NCBI GenBank assembly: GCA_028281025.1
Contig: JANQKR010000044.1
Coordinates: forward strand, 1 to 64,000
DNA from: Croceivirga sp.
GTDB taxonomy: Bacteria; Bacteroidota; Bacteroidia; Flavobacteriales; Flavobacteriaceae
DNA length: 64,000 nucleotides
Direction of reading: 5' to 3'
Shown here piece after piece: positions 50,531 to 60,398 of the stretch (positions are counted from its first letter, which is position 1; each line of letters opens with the position of its first letter). The notes under the pieces are model-generated. The model worked only from the letters and a program-made list of their open reading frames with translations. It was not told the origin of the DNA and searched no databases. Both the position numbers and the translations under genes were made by a program.

Positions 50531-52571
50531 TCAGTTTTGTTTTTAGATAATCGTAAATGGCATATTGCGACCGTAATCCAGGTTCCCCAATCCTTCCCTG
50601 TACTTTTTTATTGCTGTCCTCCCCGTCCAGAACCCTTGCTTTTACGGTATCATTGAGCTGTAGCTCCAAAATATCCTTAAGCTCTTGAAAAATCTCCTTA
50701 TCCAGGATAGGGGTCAGTACTTCTATTCTCCTGTCCAAATTCCGGGTCATCCAATCCGCCGAACCAATATACATGATTTCGGCTCCACCGTTTTCAAACA
50801 GATAGATCCTACCATGTTCCAAATAACGGTCAATGATACTGGTGATATGTATGGGCCTTTCCCCTTTGACCACTTCTTCATTGGACCTCGGCAGCAAACA
50901 GCAAAACCCACGGACCAATAACCTAATTTCCACTCCTGCCTCACTGGCCCGGTACAACGCTTTGATCATTTTGGAATCTTCCAGACTGTTCATCTTAATG
51001 GTAATTTTCCCCATTCTTCCGGCATGTGCATGGGCAATTTCCTGTTGGATCAAATCCAAAAAGGTAATCCTGGTCGTGAAGGGCGACACCAATAGGTATT
51101 TCAATTTGGGAATGATTAATTGGCGTTCCAATACTTTAAATACCTGGTTCAAATCCTTGGTTATTTGGGCATTGGCGGTAAAAAGGCCATGATCACAGTA
51201 GATTTTTGCGGTCTTTGCATTAAAATTTCCCGTACCTATAAAGGCAAAACGTTGTACCTCCCCTTCAACGACCCGTTCTACCAAAGCAACTTTGGAATGC
51301 ACTTTAATGTTTGGAACGCTGTAGAGTACGGTTGCGCCATGTTGTTCAAAAGTTCGGCCCCATTTAATATTGTTTTGCTCATCAAACCTGGCTTGCGCCT
51401 CTACGAAAAGGACCACTTCCTTTCCGTTTTTTAAGGCTCTTAGCAAGGAATCGGTCAATGCCGAAGTCTTTGCAATCCTGTAAAGGGACATTTTTATGCT
51501 TCGAACGGTAGGTGATTCCGCTGCGGAACGAACAAAGTTCTCCACCATGCCAAATTCCTGGTAAGGAAAATGGACCAATTGGTCTTTTTTAAGGATGCTT
51601 TCAAAAATATCATCCGTAAAAGAGAGAATGGGGTGTGGTAGGGGTGCCTTTTCTTCGTAGGACAAATGGCTGTGGTCGGGAGGGATCGGAAAGCTAAAAA
51701 AATCGGACATATTGTGGTATTTTCCTCCCAATACCATATCTGCTTCCCCCAAATCCAGGGACGCTGTAATACTGTTTTTTAAAGCTTCGGGCATGTTTCC
51801 ATCGTAAAGCAAACGCGTAGGTTGTCCGGATTGCCGTTTGCCCAACGATTGGTATATTTTTTCCACCAATTCGGTGTTCGTATAGTCATCCTCAAGGTAC
51901 AGCTCAGCATCCCTGGACATTTTTATGGAGTAAGCGCCCAAAATGGTTTGATGCGGCACCAATTTATGGGCGTTCATTTTAATGATATCATCCAAAAAAA
52001 GATAATTGTGTCCCTCCCCGGGAATCTCAAAAAAACGACCGCAGGCCTTTGTGGGTATATTGGTAACCGAAAAATCCCTTTCGCCCAAGTACAGGACCAG
52101 GTACAACTCCCCATCTTCCAGATTGGCGTAATTCAGAATATCAATGATCTTACAGTGCTGGGCTATTTCGGTATCGAACAATTGTCCTACATATTCTTTT
52201 TGGGTAGTGTTCAGTTCTGCGGTTTGTCGTATAAATATGTGATGCTTTCTAAGTTCCCCTAAGGTCCTTGCTATGATACTCCCAAAAAGTTCTTGTTGTT
52301 TTGCGACCGTCTTTAGGATAAACTTTAATTTTTTGTTGGGTTTGAGTACCAGTTTCTTCCGTAGCTGTTTATCCACATTTTTCAACTGCCGCAACTGTGA
52401 AATCCTTACTTTGAAATATTCATCCAAATTCGAGGAAAAAATGGCCAGGAATTTTAACCGCTCCAAAAGGGGGACATCTTTGCTATCAGCCTCCAACAAG
52501 ACACGTTCGTTAAAATACAGCCAATTGATATCCCGATTTTTTAGGGGTCTTTCCATATCTTGTTTTTTCAA
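50517..52571 (-). CDS. ppk1: Polyphosphate kinase 1
   Basis: A 684-residue membrane-associated kinase that makes polyphosphate from ATP. The N-terminal helical domain (NRDINWLYFNERVLLEAD), head domain and two phospholipase-D-like halves are present; the catalytic region VHSKVALVERVVEGEVQRFAFIGTGNFN carries the autophosphorylated His, and YIGSADWMTRNLDRRIEVLTPI is the second signature. Length matches PPK1, not PPK2. A nucleoside phosphorylase gene lies upstream, and the cytosolic binding-protein-like gene downstream in the same direction. Confidence 0.94.
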   Translation of the reverse strand: MKKQDMERPLKNRDINWLYFNERVLLEADSKDVPLLERLKFLAIFSSNLDEYFKVRISQLRQLKNVDKQLRKKLVLKPNKKLKFILKTVAKQQELFGSIIARTLGELRKHHIFIRQTAELNTTQKEYVGQLFDTEIAQHCKIIDILNYANLEDGELYLVLYLGERDFSVTNIPTKACGRFFEIPGEGHNYLFLDDIIKMNAHKLVPHQTILGAYSIKMSRDAELYLEDDYTNTELVEKIYQSLGKRQSGQPTRLLYDGNMPEALKNSITASLDLGEADMVLGGKYHNMSDFFSFPIPPDHSHLSYEEKAPLPHPILSFTDDIFESILKKDQLVHFPYQEFGMVENFVRSAAESPTVRSIKMSLYRIAKTSALTDSLLRALKNGKEVVLFVEAQARFDEQNNIKWGRTFEQHGATVLYSVPNIKVHSKVALVERVVEGEVQRFAFIGTGNFNAKTAKIYCDHGLFTANAQITKDLNQVFKVLERQLIIPKLKYLLVSPFTTRITFLDLIQQEIAHAHAGRMGKITIKMNSLEDSKMIKALYRASEAGVEIRLLVRGFCCLLPRSNEEVVKGERPIHITSIIDRYLEHGRIYLFENGGAEIMYIGSADWMTRNLDRRIEVLTPILDKEIFQELKDILELQLNDTVKARVLDGEDSNKKVQGRIGEPGLRSQYAIYDYLKTKLNENG

Positions 52572-52609
52572 AAATATGGATTAGCTGGACGGTCAAGTTA
52601 AAGCTAGTG

Positions 52610-53476
52610 TTAAGTAAGGAGTTCCAAACTTAGTTTGATCAGGGAATCCACCGTTTTTAGAGGATTTTTGGAGAAGGTCCCCAAGGGCCGATTGGCCAGG
52701 ATGGCATTTAGGGACACTGCCCTATGACCTAAGAGCTTGGAGAGTCCATAGATGGTGGCCGTTTCCATTTCCAAATTGGTAATGGAGTTGTCCTGGTAGC
52801 GAAATGAAGCCAATTTGGAATGGAAGTCCGTCAATTTTTGTTTCAGTCGCAATTCCCGTCCCTGAGGGCCGTAAAACCCAGCATTGGTCAGGGTTGTGCC
52901 CAATCGTATACGATTTGATTCGAATTGTTTTTCCAGTTCTTGATGGCATATTGCGGTGTAGGGAACAATGCCTTTGTCCGTCCAACCCAAATGGGCAATT
53001 AAGGATTGGGTCATTTCATCAATTTCCACATGCTCCTTTTCGTAGAAATGGAGAATACCGTCCAATCCAATGGCATAATGGGACAATAAAAAGGAATCCA
53101 CGGGGATATCGGGCTGCAATGCCCCAGAGGTACCGATACGAACAATATCAAGGGTGTTGCCGGTTGGTTTGATTTCACGAGTTGAAAAATCAATATTGAC
53201 CAAAGCGTCCAATTCGTTCAAAACGATATCAATATTCCCGGTACCTATACCTGTGGAAAGGACGGTCAATCTTTTCCCATTGAGCATACCGGTATGTGTT
53301 AGGAACTCCCGCTTTTGCTTTTTGAGCTCGATAGTGTCAAAATACCGGGATACCTGTTGGACGCGGTTAGGGTCACCCACAACAATGACCGTAGGGGCAA
53401 TATCCTCCGGAAGTAGGTTTAGATGATAAATGCTACCATCAGCATTCAAGATCAGCTCAGACTCGCCAATGGGCAT
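52610..53476 (-). CDS. Nucleoside phosphorylase (uridine phosphorylase-like)
   Basis: A 288-residue NP-I family enzyme catalysing phosphorolysis of nucleosides. GDPNRVQQVSRYFD (phosphate-binding Arg), the GTGNIDIVLNELDAL segment, GTSGALQPDIPVDSF and the late NLEMETATIYGLSKLLGHRAVSLNAILANR (purine/uracil pocket, MExxxxx) are all visible. The EMETAT segment favours uridine phosphorylase over purine-nucleoside phosphorylase. It starts just after the DUF1835 gene on the same strand, and probably shares its transcript. Confidence 0.88.
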   Translation of the reverse strand: MPIGESELILNADGSIYHLNLLPEDIAPTVIVVGDPNRVQQVSRYFDTIELKKQKREFLTHTGMLNGKRLTVLSTGIGTGNIDIVLNELDALVNIDFSTREIKPTGNTLDIVRIGTSGALQPDIPVDSFLLSHYAIGLDGILHFYEKEHVEIDEMTQSLIAHLGWTDKGIVPYTAICHQELEKQFESNRIRLGTTLTNAGFYGPQGRELRLKQKLTDFHSKLASFRYQDNSITNLEMETATIYGLSKLLGHRAVSLNAILANRPLGTFSKNPLKTVDSLIKLSLELLT

Positions 53477-53488
53477 ACAGTAACGAAG

Positions 53489-54427
53489 TTACAGTTTTAA
53501 AATACGATCGGTTTCTGTATTGTAAAGGAAATTGTATTTAAGGGCACCGCCCAAATAATAGTCCTCGTCCCTTAACTGGGAATAGTAGTTTTCCCTCTTT
53601 TCCAAAATCGCTTTTCCCTTGGTGGATAAACGAACAGGGTTAAAAGAGGAAAACAGGGGCTTTAAGGTGGTGATCATCCGTTCGTACTGGGAGTCCCCAA
53701 AACCGTAAAAACCTTGGTTTTGAAGTATTTTACCAATCAAATCCCTTTTGGACTTTGGTTTTTGTTCCCTTGCGACGCCCAAAACCGTGTTTTCAACAGC
53801 GTTGAGACCGTTCTTTATTGTTGGAAAACGTTGCAAATGCGCCTTTATCGCTTCGGATAAGTACTTAAACTGAAAGCTGTCAAAATCAGCTAGGTTCTCC
53901 AGTCGCATGGGATTGTCACTACAGTACAATTGCCAAACGTAATCGGCGTATTCAATATCGTCCTGGGACAAAATGATACGTCGCTCATAAATCTCGGTGA
54001 GCTGCTCGTCCGACAGCTCATTGAGGCCATAGAGACGTTCGGTATTGTCCTCCTTTCCACTACAGACCAATGAGATTTCCGCGTGACGCCGATAGGTTTT
54101 CAGCCAGCTAAGGACCGCGAGCATATTGATCTGGCAAAATAGGTCATATTCAAACCAAAGTACAATTTGGTCCTGTTGCTTGTGACTGCACAGGGAACGG
54201 TATTCCTTCAAGGTTTTCTCTACGAACCAGGATTTGCTGATGCGGTAGTTTTTGTTCAAAAACTCAAATCTCGTTTTCCAGAATGATTCACTACCTACGC
54301 TACTGAGCGTTTTACCCTCGCATAGCATCTCCCTCCAGGTAACAATGTCACCTTTAAAGGGAAGCGTTTTTAATCTTTCGGTGAAACTATCCCCGTTGGT
54401 AATGTGCAACAGTGATTTCATTTTCAA
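53489..54427 (-). CDS. DUF1835 domain protein
   Basis: A 312-residue cytosolic protein. N-terminal LLHITNGDSFTERLKTLPFKGDIVTWREMLCEGKTL and the WRGD-like WREMLCEG segment, then LWFEYDLFCQINMLAVLSWL and the DDIEYADYVWQLYCSDNP block are the DUF1835 core. No catalytic motif is known for the family. It stands first on its strand before the nucleoside phosphorylase (12-bp gap). Function unknown. Confidence 0.85.
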   Translation of the reverse strand: MKMKSLLHITNGDSFTERLKTLPFKGDIVTWREMLCEGKTLSSVGSESFWKTRFEFLNKNYRISKSWFVEKTLKEYRSLCSHKQQDQIVLWFEYDLFCQINMLAVLSWLKTYRRHAEISLVCSGKEDNTERLYGLNELSDEQLTEIYERRIILSQDDIEYADYVWQLYCSDNPMRLENLADFDSFQFKYLSEAIKAHLQRFPTIKNGLNAVENTVLGVAREQKPKSKRDLIGKILQNQGFYGFGDSQYERMITTLKPLFSSFNPVRLSTKGKAILEKRENYYSQLRDEDYYLGGALKYNFLYNTETDRILKL

Positions 54428-54563
54428 GTGTTGTTTCGTTGGTTAGAAAATTAAAAGTAAGATTTAAAGGAAGAAAACAAAAATATTTCCTTTAAAAGGT
54501 TGGTTAATGAACGATAAATTTAACAGTTGGTCGATTATAATTGACTAATTACTACCTATTTAA

Positions 54564-54893
54564 CTATCCACCAACCCGTTTTACGGAAAATCCCTTATCG
54601 GTTAGGAATTTCATGATCTTATCCCGAAAATCGCCCTGGATAATAATGGTTTCGTTTTTATGACTCCCTCCAACCCCCAATAAGGTTTGCAGGGATTTGG
54701 TGAGTTTTTTGAAATCGGACGGTGCCCCATTGTATCCTTCCAAAATGGTTACTGGTTTTCCCTTTCGTTTTTCGTACTTGCAAATAATGGGCTCGTCCTG
54801 CAACCAAAACTCCGTCTTTTTTTCCCCTTCCTGTCCGGTTTCATGGGGGACATGGTCCGGAAAAAGGTTTTTAAGTTGGTCCTTTAGATCCAT
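54564..54893 (-). CDS. SUI1/eIF1-like translation factor (YciH type)
   Basis: A 109-residue protein. The C-terminal SUI1 domain is clear: KRKGKPVTILEGYNGAPSDFKKLTKSLQTLLGVGGSHKNETIIIQGDFRDKIMKFLTDKGF, with the GGS and IQGD loops of the family. It acts, by analogy with YciH, in start-codon selection on the ribosome, though its role in bacteria is not fully established. It lies 2 bp after the stop of the 2OG-oxygenase gene and in the same direction, so the two are probably co-transcribed. Confidence 0.88.
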   Translation of the reverse strand: MDLKDQLKNLFPDHVPHETGQEGEKKTEFWLQDEPIICKYEKRKGKPVTILEGYNGAPSDFKKLTKSLQTLLGVGGSHKNETIIIQGDFRDKIMKFLTDKGFSVKRVGG

Positions 54894-54895
54894 AA

Positions 54896-55846
54896 CTATT
54901 TTTTTACCAGCCCCAATTCTATTAAACGTTCATTTAGATAATCACCTGCCGTAGTATCCTCAAATTGTTTTGGATGGGCTTCATCTATGCAGTTTTCCAA
55001 GCAATTCAGCGACATTTCACTGATTGGATGCATGAAAAAAGGAATCGAGTAGCGGGAAGTTCCCCAAAGTTCCCTGGGGGGATTCACCACCTGGTGGATG
55101 GTCGATTTCAATTTATTGTTGGTTAAACGGGAAAGCATATCTCCCACATTGATCATCAGTTCATCCGGTCTGGCGATGGCATCCACCCAATTTCCTTGAT
55201 GATCCTTTACTTGCAATCCCTTGCCATGGGCACCCATTAAAAGGGTAATAAGGTTAATGTCCCCATGGGCCGCTGCCCTAACGGCATTTTTTGGTTCTTC
55301 GGTAATGGGAGGGTAATGTATGGGCCGGAGAATGGAATTCCCATTTTTGATATATTGGTCAAAATAGGTCTCTTCCAAGTCCAAATGCAGTGCCAGGGCC
55401 CTTAATACATATTGCGCCGTCTTCTCCAACATTTTGTAGGCTTCTTTTCCAACGGCATTGAAATCGGCAAGTTCCTCTACGGTCACGTTTTCCGGATATT
55501 CCTTTGCCAGTTTGGGATCGTTCTCCACATATTGTCCAAAATGCCAAAATTCCTTTAAATCCCCCTCTTTTCGTCCTTTGGCATGTTCCTTTCCAAATGA
55601 GGTATAGCCCCGTTGCCCACCAATTCCCGCTATTTCGTACTTGTCTTTGGTTTGCTGTGGCAATCCAAAGAAATGTTTTATCTCTTCGTAGAGTTTTTCG
55701 ACCAGTTCATTGGACAGGAAATGACCGCTTAAGGCCACAAAGCCAATATCCTCAAAAGCTGCTCCAATTTCTTGAACAAATTTTTCCTTTTTGTCAGGGT
55801 CATCCGATAAAAAATCCCCTAGGTGAACACTTGGTATGGCACTCAT
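54896..55846 (-). CDS. 2-oxoglutarate/Fe(II)-dependent dioxygenase (isopenicillin N synthase-like)
   Basis: About 316 residues from ATG 55846 (MSAIPSVHLGDFLSDD). N-terminal DIOX_N domain (FVQEIGAAFEDIGFVALSGHFL), then the double-stranded beta-helix with the metal triad in AAHGDINLITLLMGA (HxD) and the distal His in STIHQVVNPP, and the 2OG-binding RYSIPFFMHP (RxS). These enzymes hydroxylate or desaturate small molecules. No beta-lactam genes accompany it. ATG 55846 is chosen because upstream residues lack homology; the divergent E1 gene lies 79 bp away. Confidence 0.9.
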   Translation of the reverse strand: MSAIPSVHLGDFLSDDPDKKEKFVQEIGAAFEDIGFVALSGHFLSNELVEKLYEEIKHFFGLPQQTKDKYEIAGIGGQRGYTSFGKEHAKGRKEGDLKEFWHFGQYVENDPKLAKEYPENVTVEELADFNAVGKEAYKMLEKTAQYVLRALALHLDLEETYFDQYIKNGNSILRPIHYPPITEEPKNAVRAAAHGDINLITLLMGAHGKGLQVKDHQGNWVDAIARPDELMINVGDMLSRLTNNKLKSTIHQVVNPPRELWGTSRYSIPFFMHPISEMSLNCLENCIDEAHPKQFEDTTAGDYLNERLIELGLVKK

Positions 55847-55925
55847 GGTTCTTTGTTTTTTGCTTACCTTCAAAAGTAAGCAATCTTACCCTTTTTACTA
55901 CTTTTGGGTACATAACAACAACTAT

Positions 55926-57905
55926 ATGCGCTACCATATTGGGGATTTGAACCCAGAAGAATTGCTCCGGCTCTACGGACGTATGCTAAAGCCTAGAATG
56001 ATAGAGGAAAAGATGTTGATTCTGCTTCGGCAGGGTAAGGTTCCCAAATGGTTCAGTGGAATGGGACAGGAGGCCATATCCGTTGGCGTTGCCTCTGCCC
56101 TCAAGGACTCTGAGTACATCCTTCCCATGCATCGAAACCTTGGGGTGTTCACCACACGCAATGTTCCTTTAAAACGACTTTTCGCGCAATGGCAAGGGAA
56201 GGCCGGCGGATTTACAAAAGGAAGGGACAGAAGCTTTCATTTTGGCAGTCAAGAACATAAAATTGTTGGGATGATTTCCCATTTAGGGCCACAACTTGGG
56301 GTCGCCAACGGAATAGCACTGGCTGATTTAATTCGAAAAAAGAAAAGGGTCACCGCAGTTTTTACGGGGGAAGGAGCAACCAGTGAAGGGGATTTTCACG
56401 AAGCATTGAACGTGGCCTCCGTATGGAACCTGCCCATTTTGTTTTGTATCGAAAACAATGGTTATGGCCTGTCCACGCCTACCAGGGAACAATACAATTG
56501 TGAACATTTGGCGGACAGGGCAAAGGGATACGGGATAGAAGGTAGGATCATTGAAGGAAACAATATTTTGGAAGTCTACACAAAGGTCAATGAACTCTGT
56601 AAGGCCTTAAGAAAACGACCACGGCCCGTACTTCTTGAGTTCAAGACCTTCCGTATGCGTGGGCATGAGGAAGCCAGCGGCATCAAATATGTACCGGGAA
56701 AAACAATTAAGGAATGGGCCAAAAAAGATCCCATAGCCAATTTTGAAGCCTTTTTATTGAAGCAGGGTATCTTGAACGATAAGAAAATAGAGAAGCTCAA
56801 AACGGATTATATGGAGGAAATCAACACCAGCCTAAAGGTGGCTTTTGATGAGGATCCGGTTGTCTTTAATGGAAAAAAGGAGTTGGATGACATCTATCAA
56901 AAAACTGAAAATGAACCCATTGAACCCGGCGCGTTGGATACCCGGGAAATCCGTTTTGTGGATGCGGTATCCCAGGGTTTACGGCAATCGATGGAAGAGC
57001 ACAGTGAATTGGTCCTTATGGGACAGGACATTGCGGAATATGGGGGAGTGTTTAAAATAACCGACGGTTTTGTAAAGGAATTTGGCAGAAATAGGGTTCG
57101 GAATACCCCTATTTGCGAATCCGTTATTGTGTCCACGGCAATGGGCCTCTCCATCAACTCCATGAAGGCGGTAGTGGAAATGCAATTCGCCGATTTCGTA
57201 AGCAGTGGGTTTAACCCTATTGTCAACTACTTGGCAAAAATTCATTACCGTTGGGGACAAAATGCAGATGTGGTCATACGAATGCCGTGTGGTGGAGGGG
57301 TGGGTGCCGGCCCCTTCCATTCCCAGACCAATGAAGCCTGGTTTACCAAAACCCCTGGACTTAAAGTGGTGTATCCCGCATTTCCTGCAGATGCAAAGGG
57401 ACTGTTGACCGCCAGTATCAATGATCCCAATCCGGTATTGTTCTTTGAGCACAAAGGACTTTACCGCAGTATTTCCGGTGATGTACCAGAGGCGTATTAC
57501 ACCTTGCCACTGGGTAAGGCCTCCCTTTTGAAGGAGGGAAATGATGTTTCAATCGTTACCTTTGGTGCTGGCGTACATTGGGCTTTGGAAACCTTGGAAC
57601 GGCATTCCAATATCTCAGCGGATTTAATTGACCTACGAACTTTGGCCCCATTGGATACCGAAACAATATACCAATCGGTTCAAAAAACGGGCAAGCTCAT
57701 CATACTGCAGGAAGATACGCTTTTTGGAGGGGTGGCAAGTGACATTTCCGCAATGGTTACGGAACATTGCTTTGAATATTTGGATGGCCCGATCAAAAGG
57801 GTGGCAAGTTTGGATACTCCGGTTCCTTTTGCCAAAAGTTTGGAAGAGGGTTTTTTGCCTAAAAAACGTTTTGAGGATGACTTATTGGAACTCCTGGCCT
57901 ATTAG
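55926..57905 (+). CDS. 2-oxoacid dehydrogenase E1, fused alpha and beta subunits
   Basis: About 660 residues from ATG 55926 (MRYHIGDLNPEELLRLY); the open frame upstream to 55836 overlaps the divergent dioxygenase start. Alpha half (1-340): TPP site VFTGEGATSEGDFHEALNVASVWNLPILFCIENNGYG (GDG...N-type motif). Beta half (350-660): VLMGQDIAEYGGVFKITDGF and GPIKRVASLDTPVPFAKSLEEGFLP. It is typical of Bacteroidota fused E1 of the branched-chain (2-oxoisovalerate) or pyruvate complex; the RYSFHFGS and MRGHEEASG segments fit branched-chain substrate. E2/E3 genes are not adjacent. Confidence 0.9.
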   Translation: MRYHIGDLNPEELLRLYGRMLKPRMIEEKMLILLRQGKVPKWFSGMGQEAISVGVASALKDSEYILPMHRNLGVFTTRNVPLKRLFAQWQGKAGGFTKGRDRSFHFGSQEHKIVGMISHLGPQLGVANGIALADLIRKKKRVTAVFTGEGATSEGDFHEALNVASVWNLPILFCIENNGYGLSTPTREQYNCEHLADRAKGYGIEGRIIEGNNILEVYTKVNELCKALRKRPRPVLLEFKTFRMRGHEEASGIKYVPGKTIKEWAKKDPIANFEAFLLKQGILNDKKIEKLKTDYMEEINTSLKVAFDEDPVVFNGKKELDDIYQKTENEPIEPGALDTREIRFVDAVSQGLRQSMEEHSELVLMGQDIAEYGGVFKITDGFVKEFGRNRVRNTPICESVIVSTAMGLSINSMKAVVEMQFADFVSSGFNPIVNYLAKIHYRWGQNADVVIRMPCGGGVGAGPFHSQTNEAWFTKTPGLKVVYPAFPADAKGLLTASINDPNPVLFFEHKGLYRSISGDVPEAYYTLPLGKASLLKEGNDVSIVTFGAGVHWALETLERHSNISADLIDLRTLAPLDTETIYQSVQKTGKLIILQEDTLFGGVASDISAMVTEHCFEYLDGPIKRVASLDTPVPFAKSLEEGFLPKKRFEDDLLELLAY

Positions 57906-58000
57906 TTTTTTATAAGCGCCCTTTTTTCGACAAATTGATGTGATGTGGAAAACCATTGTTGCAGTTTTTGCGTATGTACCAATAGTATAATCCAAACGAT

Positions 58001-58486
58001 ATGATAAGAAAAACAAGTATTTTGCTAGGGGTGTTCACAATTTTGCTGGGGTCCTGTACCATCACCAAGTCTGTGCGTTCCCAACGCAATTTGTTCAGTG
58101 GCACGTGGTCCCTGGACAATATTAGGTATGAAAACAACACCGGAAACTTTCAGGCCGTTCTATTTGATGATGCCAAGGACATCTGTTTTGAGGGGAGCGA
58201 ATGGTTTTTTAGGGACAATAACAGTACCGGACGATATACCATAAAAGGTGGATCTCTATGTCAAGGTGGGGATAGGTACATTCGTTGGTCCGTTATTGAG
58301 CCTGCACAAAACTACAGTAGCCAATTACAGTTCAAATTCATTGATGAGAAGTATAAGGACATTTCTGGCGGAGTAGGGTACCGATTGAATATTACCAGTC
58401 TGGACGAACAACAAATGGTATTAAAGTCCAATGCAAATGTTGATGGTGAATTGGTCACCATTGTTTACGAATTTTCAAAAAAATAA
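58001..58486 (+). CDS. Lipocalin-like lipoprotein
   Basis: A 161-residue lipoprotein: signal MIRKTSILLGVFTILLGSC with Cys19 in the lipobox LGSC. The body (FSGTWSLDNIRYENNTGNFQAVLFDDAKDICFEGSEWFF) is a small lipocalin-type beta-barrel beginning with the GTW signature, seen widely in Bacteroidota as 'lipocalin family protein'. The ligand is unknown. It is followed after 3 bp by an OmpA-family lipoprotein gene, so the two are co-expressed at the outer membrane. Confidence 0.82.
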   Translation: MIRKTSILLGVFTILLGSCTITKSVRSQRNLFSGTWSLDNIRYENNTGNFQAVLFDDAKDICFEGSEWFFRDNNSTGRYTIKGGSLCQGGDRYIRWSVIEPAQNYSSQLQFKFIDEKYKDISGGVGYRLNITSLDEQQMVLKSNANVDGELVTIVYEFSKK

Positions 58487-58489
58487 AAA

Positions 58490-59182
58490 ATGAACATCAA
58501 GCTTAAAAAAGGAATCTCATACGGAATGATCGTACTACTATTGGTTAGTTGTAGTGCCGTAAAAAATGCCAACAAAGCACAGAAAGGTGGTGCCATTGGT
58601 GCCGCAGGCGGTGCGGTAATTGGAGGAATCATTGGGAACAATGTCGGAAAGGGAAATACGGTCCTTGGCGCGATCATTGGTGCCGCCGTGGGCGGTGCCG
58701 CAGGGGGCTATATTGGAAGTAGGATGGACCGCCAGGCAGAGCGGATCGAGGAAGAAATACCGGGTGCGGAAGTACAACGTGTTGGTGAAGGGATCAACGT
58801 AACCTTTACCCAGGACGCCGGTGTTTTCTTTGACACCAACAAAGCCGATGTCAAGGGAAGCTCCGCCGAAACGCTCAATAAGTTGGCTGACATTTTTAGG
58901 GAATACCCAAAGTCCAATATTTTGGTTGAAGGGCACACGGACAGTGCCGGTTCCGAGGAATACAATCTTGGACTGTCACAAAAAAGGGCAGAGTCCGTTA
59001 CCCAGTATTTGATATCACAAGGTATCAGTTCATCCCGACTCACCACCAAATGGTATGGTGAGACACAACCCAGGGAAAGCAATGAAACGGCAGCGGGAAA
59101 GGCCAAAAATCGCAGGGTGGAACTGGCCATTGTGGCCAGTGACTCACTAAAAGAGGAAGCCTACGAGAATACCAAAGGATAA
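58490..59182 (+). CDS. OmpA-family lipoprotein with glycine zipper
   Basis: A 230-residue lipoprotein: signal with lipobox VSCS (Cys21). A glycine-zipper segment (GAIGAAGGAVIGGIIGNNVG...GAIIGAAVGGAAGGYIG, about 36-80) precedes the peptidoglycan-binding OmpA domain (FDTNKADVKGSSAETLNKLADIFREYPKSNILVEGHTDSAGSEEYNLGLSQKRAESV, 105-225), with the Asp and Arg that bind diaminopimelate. Such YiaD-type proteins link the outer membrane to the cell wall. It is co-transcribed with the lipocalin-like gene and closed by a terminator at 59221-59258. Confidence 0.93.
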   Translation: MNIKLKKGISYGMIVLLLVSCSAVKNANKAQKGGAIGAAGGAVIGGIIGNNVGKGNTVLGAIIGAAVGGAAGGYIGSRMDRQAERIEEEIPGAEVQRVGEGINVTFTQDAGVFFDTNKADVKGSSAETLNKLADIFREYPKSNILVEGHTDSAGSEEYNLGLSQKRAESVTQYLISQGISSSRLTTKWYGETQPRESNETAAGKAKNRRVELAIVASDSLKEEAYENTKG

Positions 59183-59220
59183 GATCGTGTTATAGAACTC
59201 GTCTTGGGTTTGTATTGATA

Positions 59221-59258
59221 AAAGAAATCCCGGATTTTTTCCGGGATTTTTCTTTTTT
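59221..59258 (+). terminator. Intrinsic terminator after the OmpA-family gene
   Basis: Stem AAATCCCGG / CCGGGATTT with a 7-base loop, followed by TTTCTTTTTT. It isolates the polyketide operon starting at 59277. A TATCTTTT element right after it (59263-59270) may be that operon's promoter. Confidence 0.9.
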
Positions 59259-59276
59259 AAAGTATCTTTTGGCTAC

Positions 59277-60398
59277 ATGCAGCAAAACGTAATAATTGTG
59301 GGGGGTGGCCTAGCCGGGCTTACCGCATCCATTTTGCTCTCCAAGGCCGGTATTGAGGTATTGGTCATTGAGAAAAACCCGTATCCCAACCATAAAGTCT
59401 GTGGGGAATATGTCTCCAATGAGGTCCGGCCCTTATTGGAGGGTTTGGGCCTTGATATAAAGGCGCTGGGGGCTGTGGATATCAAGTCCTTTTCCTTGAG
59501 TACACTTACGGGCAAATGCATTGATGTTAAATTGGCCTTGGGCGGTTTTGGGGTAAGCCGTTATGCATTGGACAATGCCCTGTACCATTTGGCACTCGAA
59601 AGTGGGGTGGAGTTTGCCTTTGAAACGGTAACCGACATTGTTTTTGAAGATGATTCTTTTAACATAACATCGGATAACGGTCACTATCAGGCATCCGTGG
59701 TGCTTGGTTGTTATGGAAAACGTTCAAATTTGGACAAAAAACTAAATCGGGGTTTTTTAAAACAGCAATCGCCCTGGCTTGGTGTCAAGTGTCATTATCG
59801 TTTAGCTGACTTTCCTTCGGATAGGGTAGAACTGCACAGCTTTTATGGGGGTTATGGAGGACTGTCCAAAACGGAACAAGGTTCGGTGAACTTTTGTTAT
59901 TTGGCCAATTATGCAAGCTTTAAAAAGTACCGAAACATTGCAGAGTTCAACCGAAACATTGTTTCTCAAAACCGTTATCTAAAGCAGTTTTTGGAAAAAG
60001 CAGAACCCGTTTTTGAAAAACCTCTAAGCATTGCCCAAATATCATTTGCCTCAAAAACCATTGTGGACAACCATGTTTTGTACTGTGGGGATAGTGCAGG
60101 CTTAATACATCCGCTGTGCGGCAATGGGATGGCGATGGCCATTCATGCTGGAAAAATTGCGTCGTCCTGTGCCATTCGGTTCCTTACCGAGAAGGGGTAT
60201 CGGAGAGTGGATATGGAGTACGATTATACCAATTTATGGAAAGCGACCTTTGCGAAACGTTTACGGTATGGCCGGTATATTCAAAAGCTTTTATTAAATC
60301 CTAAACTAGCGGATGTGATTTTTTCAATTATCCCAAAATCCCAAAGAATTATCAACCCGATCATCCAAAGAACCCATGGAAAGCCTATCTTAGTGTAA
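59277..60398 (+). CDS. FAD-dependent oxidoreductase (geranylgeranyl-reductase-like), first gene of the type III PKS operon
   Basis: A 373-residue flavoprotein of the GGR/hydroxylase type. GxGxxG dinucleotide site VIIVGGGLAGLTASILLSKAGIEVLVIEKNPYP, the NHKVCGEYVS motif after it, and the second FAD motif YCGDSAGLIHPLCGNGMAMAIHAG are all present. In polyketide loci such enzymes hydroxylate or oxidise the aromatic product. Stop and next start overlap by one base (TAATG). It is the first of at least six coupled genes. Confidence 0.85.
   Translation: MQQNVIIVGGGLAGLTASILLSKAGIEVLVIEKNPYPNHKVCGEYVSNEVRPLLEGLGLDIKALGAVDIKSFSLSTLTGKCIDVKLALGGFGVSRYALDNALYHLALESGVEFAFETVTDIVFEDDSFNITSDNGHYQASVVLGCYGKRSNLDKKLNRGFLKQQSPWLGVKCHYRLADFPSDRVELHSFYGGYGGLSKTEQGSVNFCYLANYASFKKYRNIAEFNRNIVSQNRYLKQFLEKAEPVFEKPLSIAQISFASKTIVDNHVLYCGDSAGLIHPLCGNGMAMAIHAGKIASSCAIRFLTEKGYRRVDMEYDYTNLWKATFAKRLRYGRYIQKLLLNPKLADVIFSIIPKSQRIINPIIQRTHGKPILV

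Noticed and set aside
54896-55846. Beta-lactam biosynthesis
   Set aside because: The dioxygenase has the family fold but no ACV synthetase or related genes; this clade is widespread with other roles.
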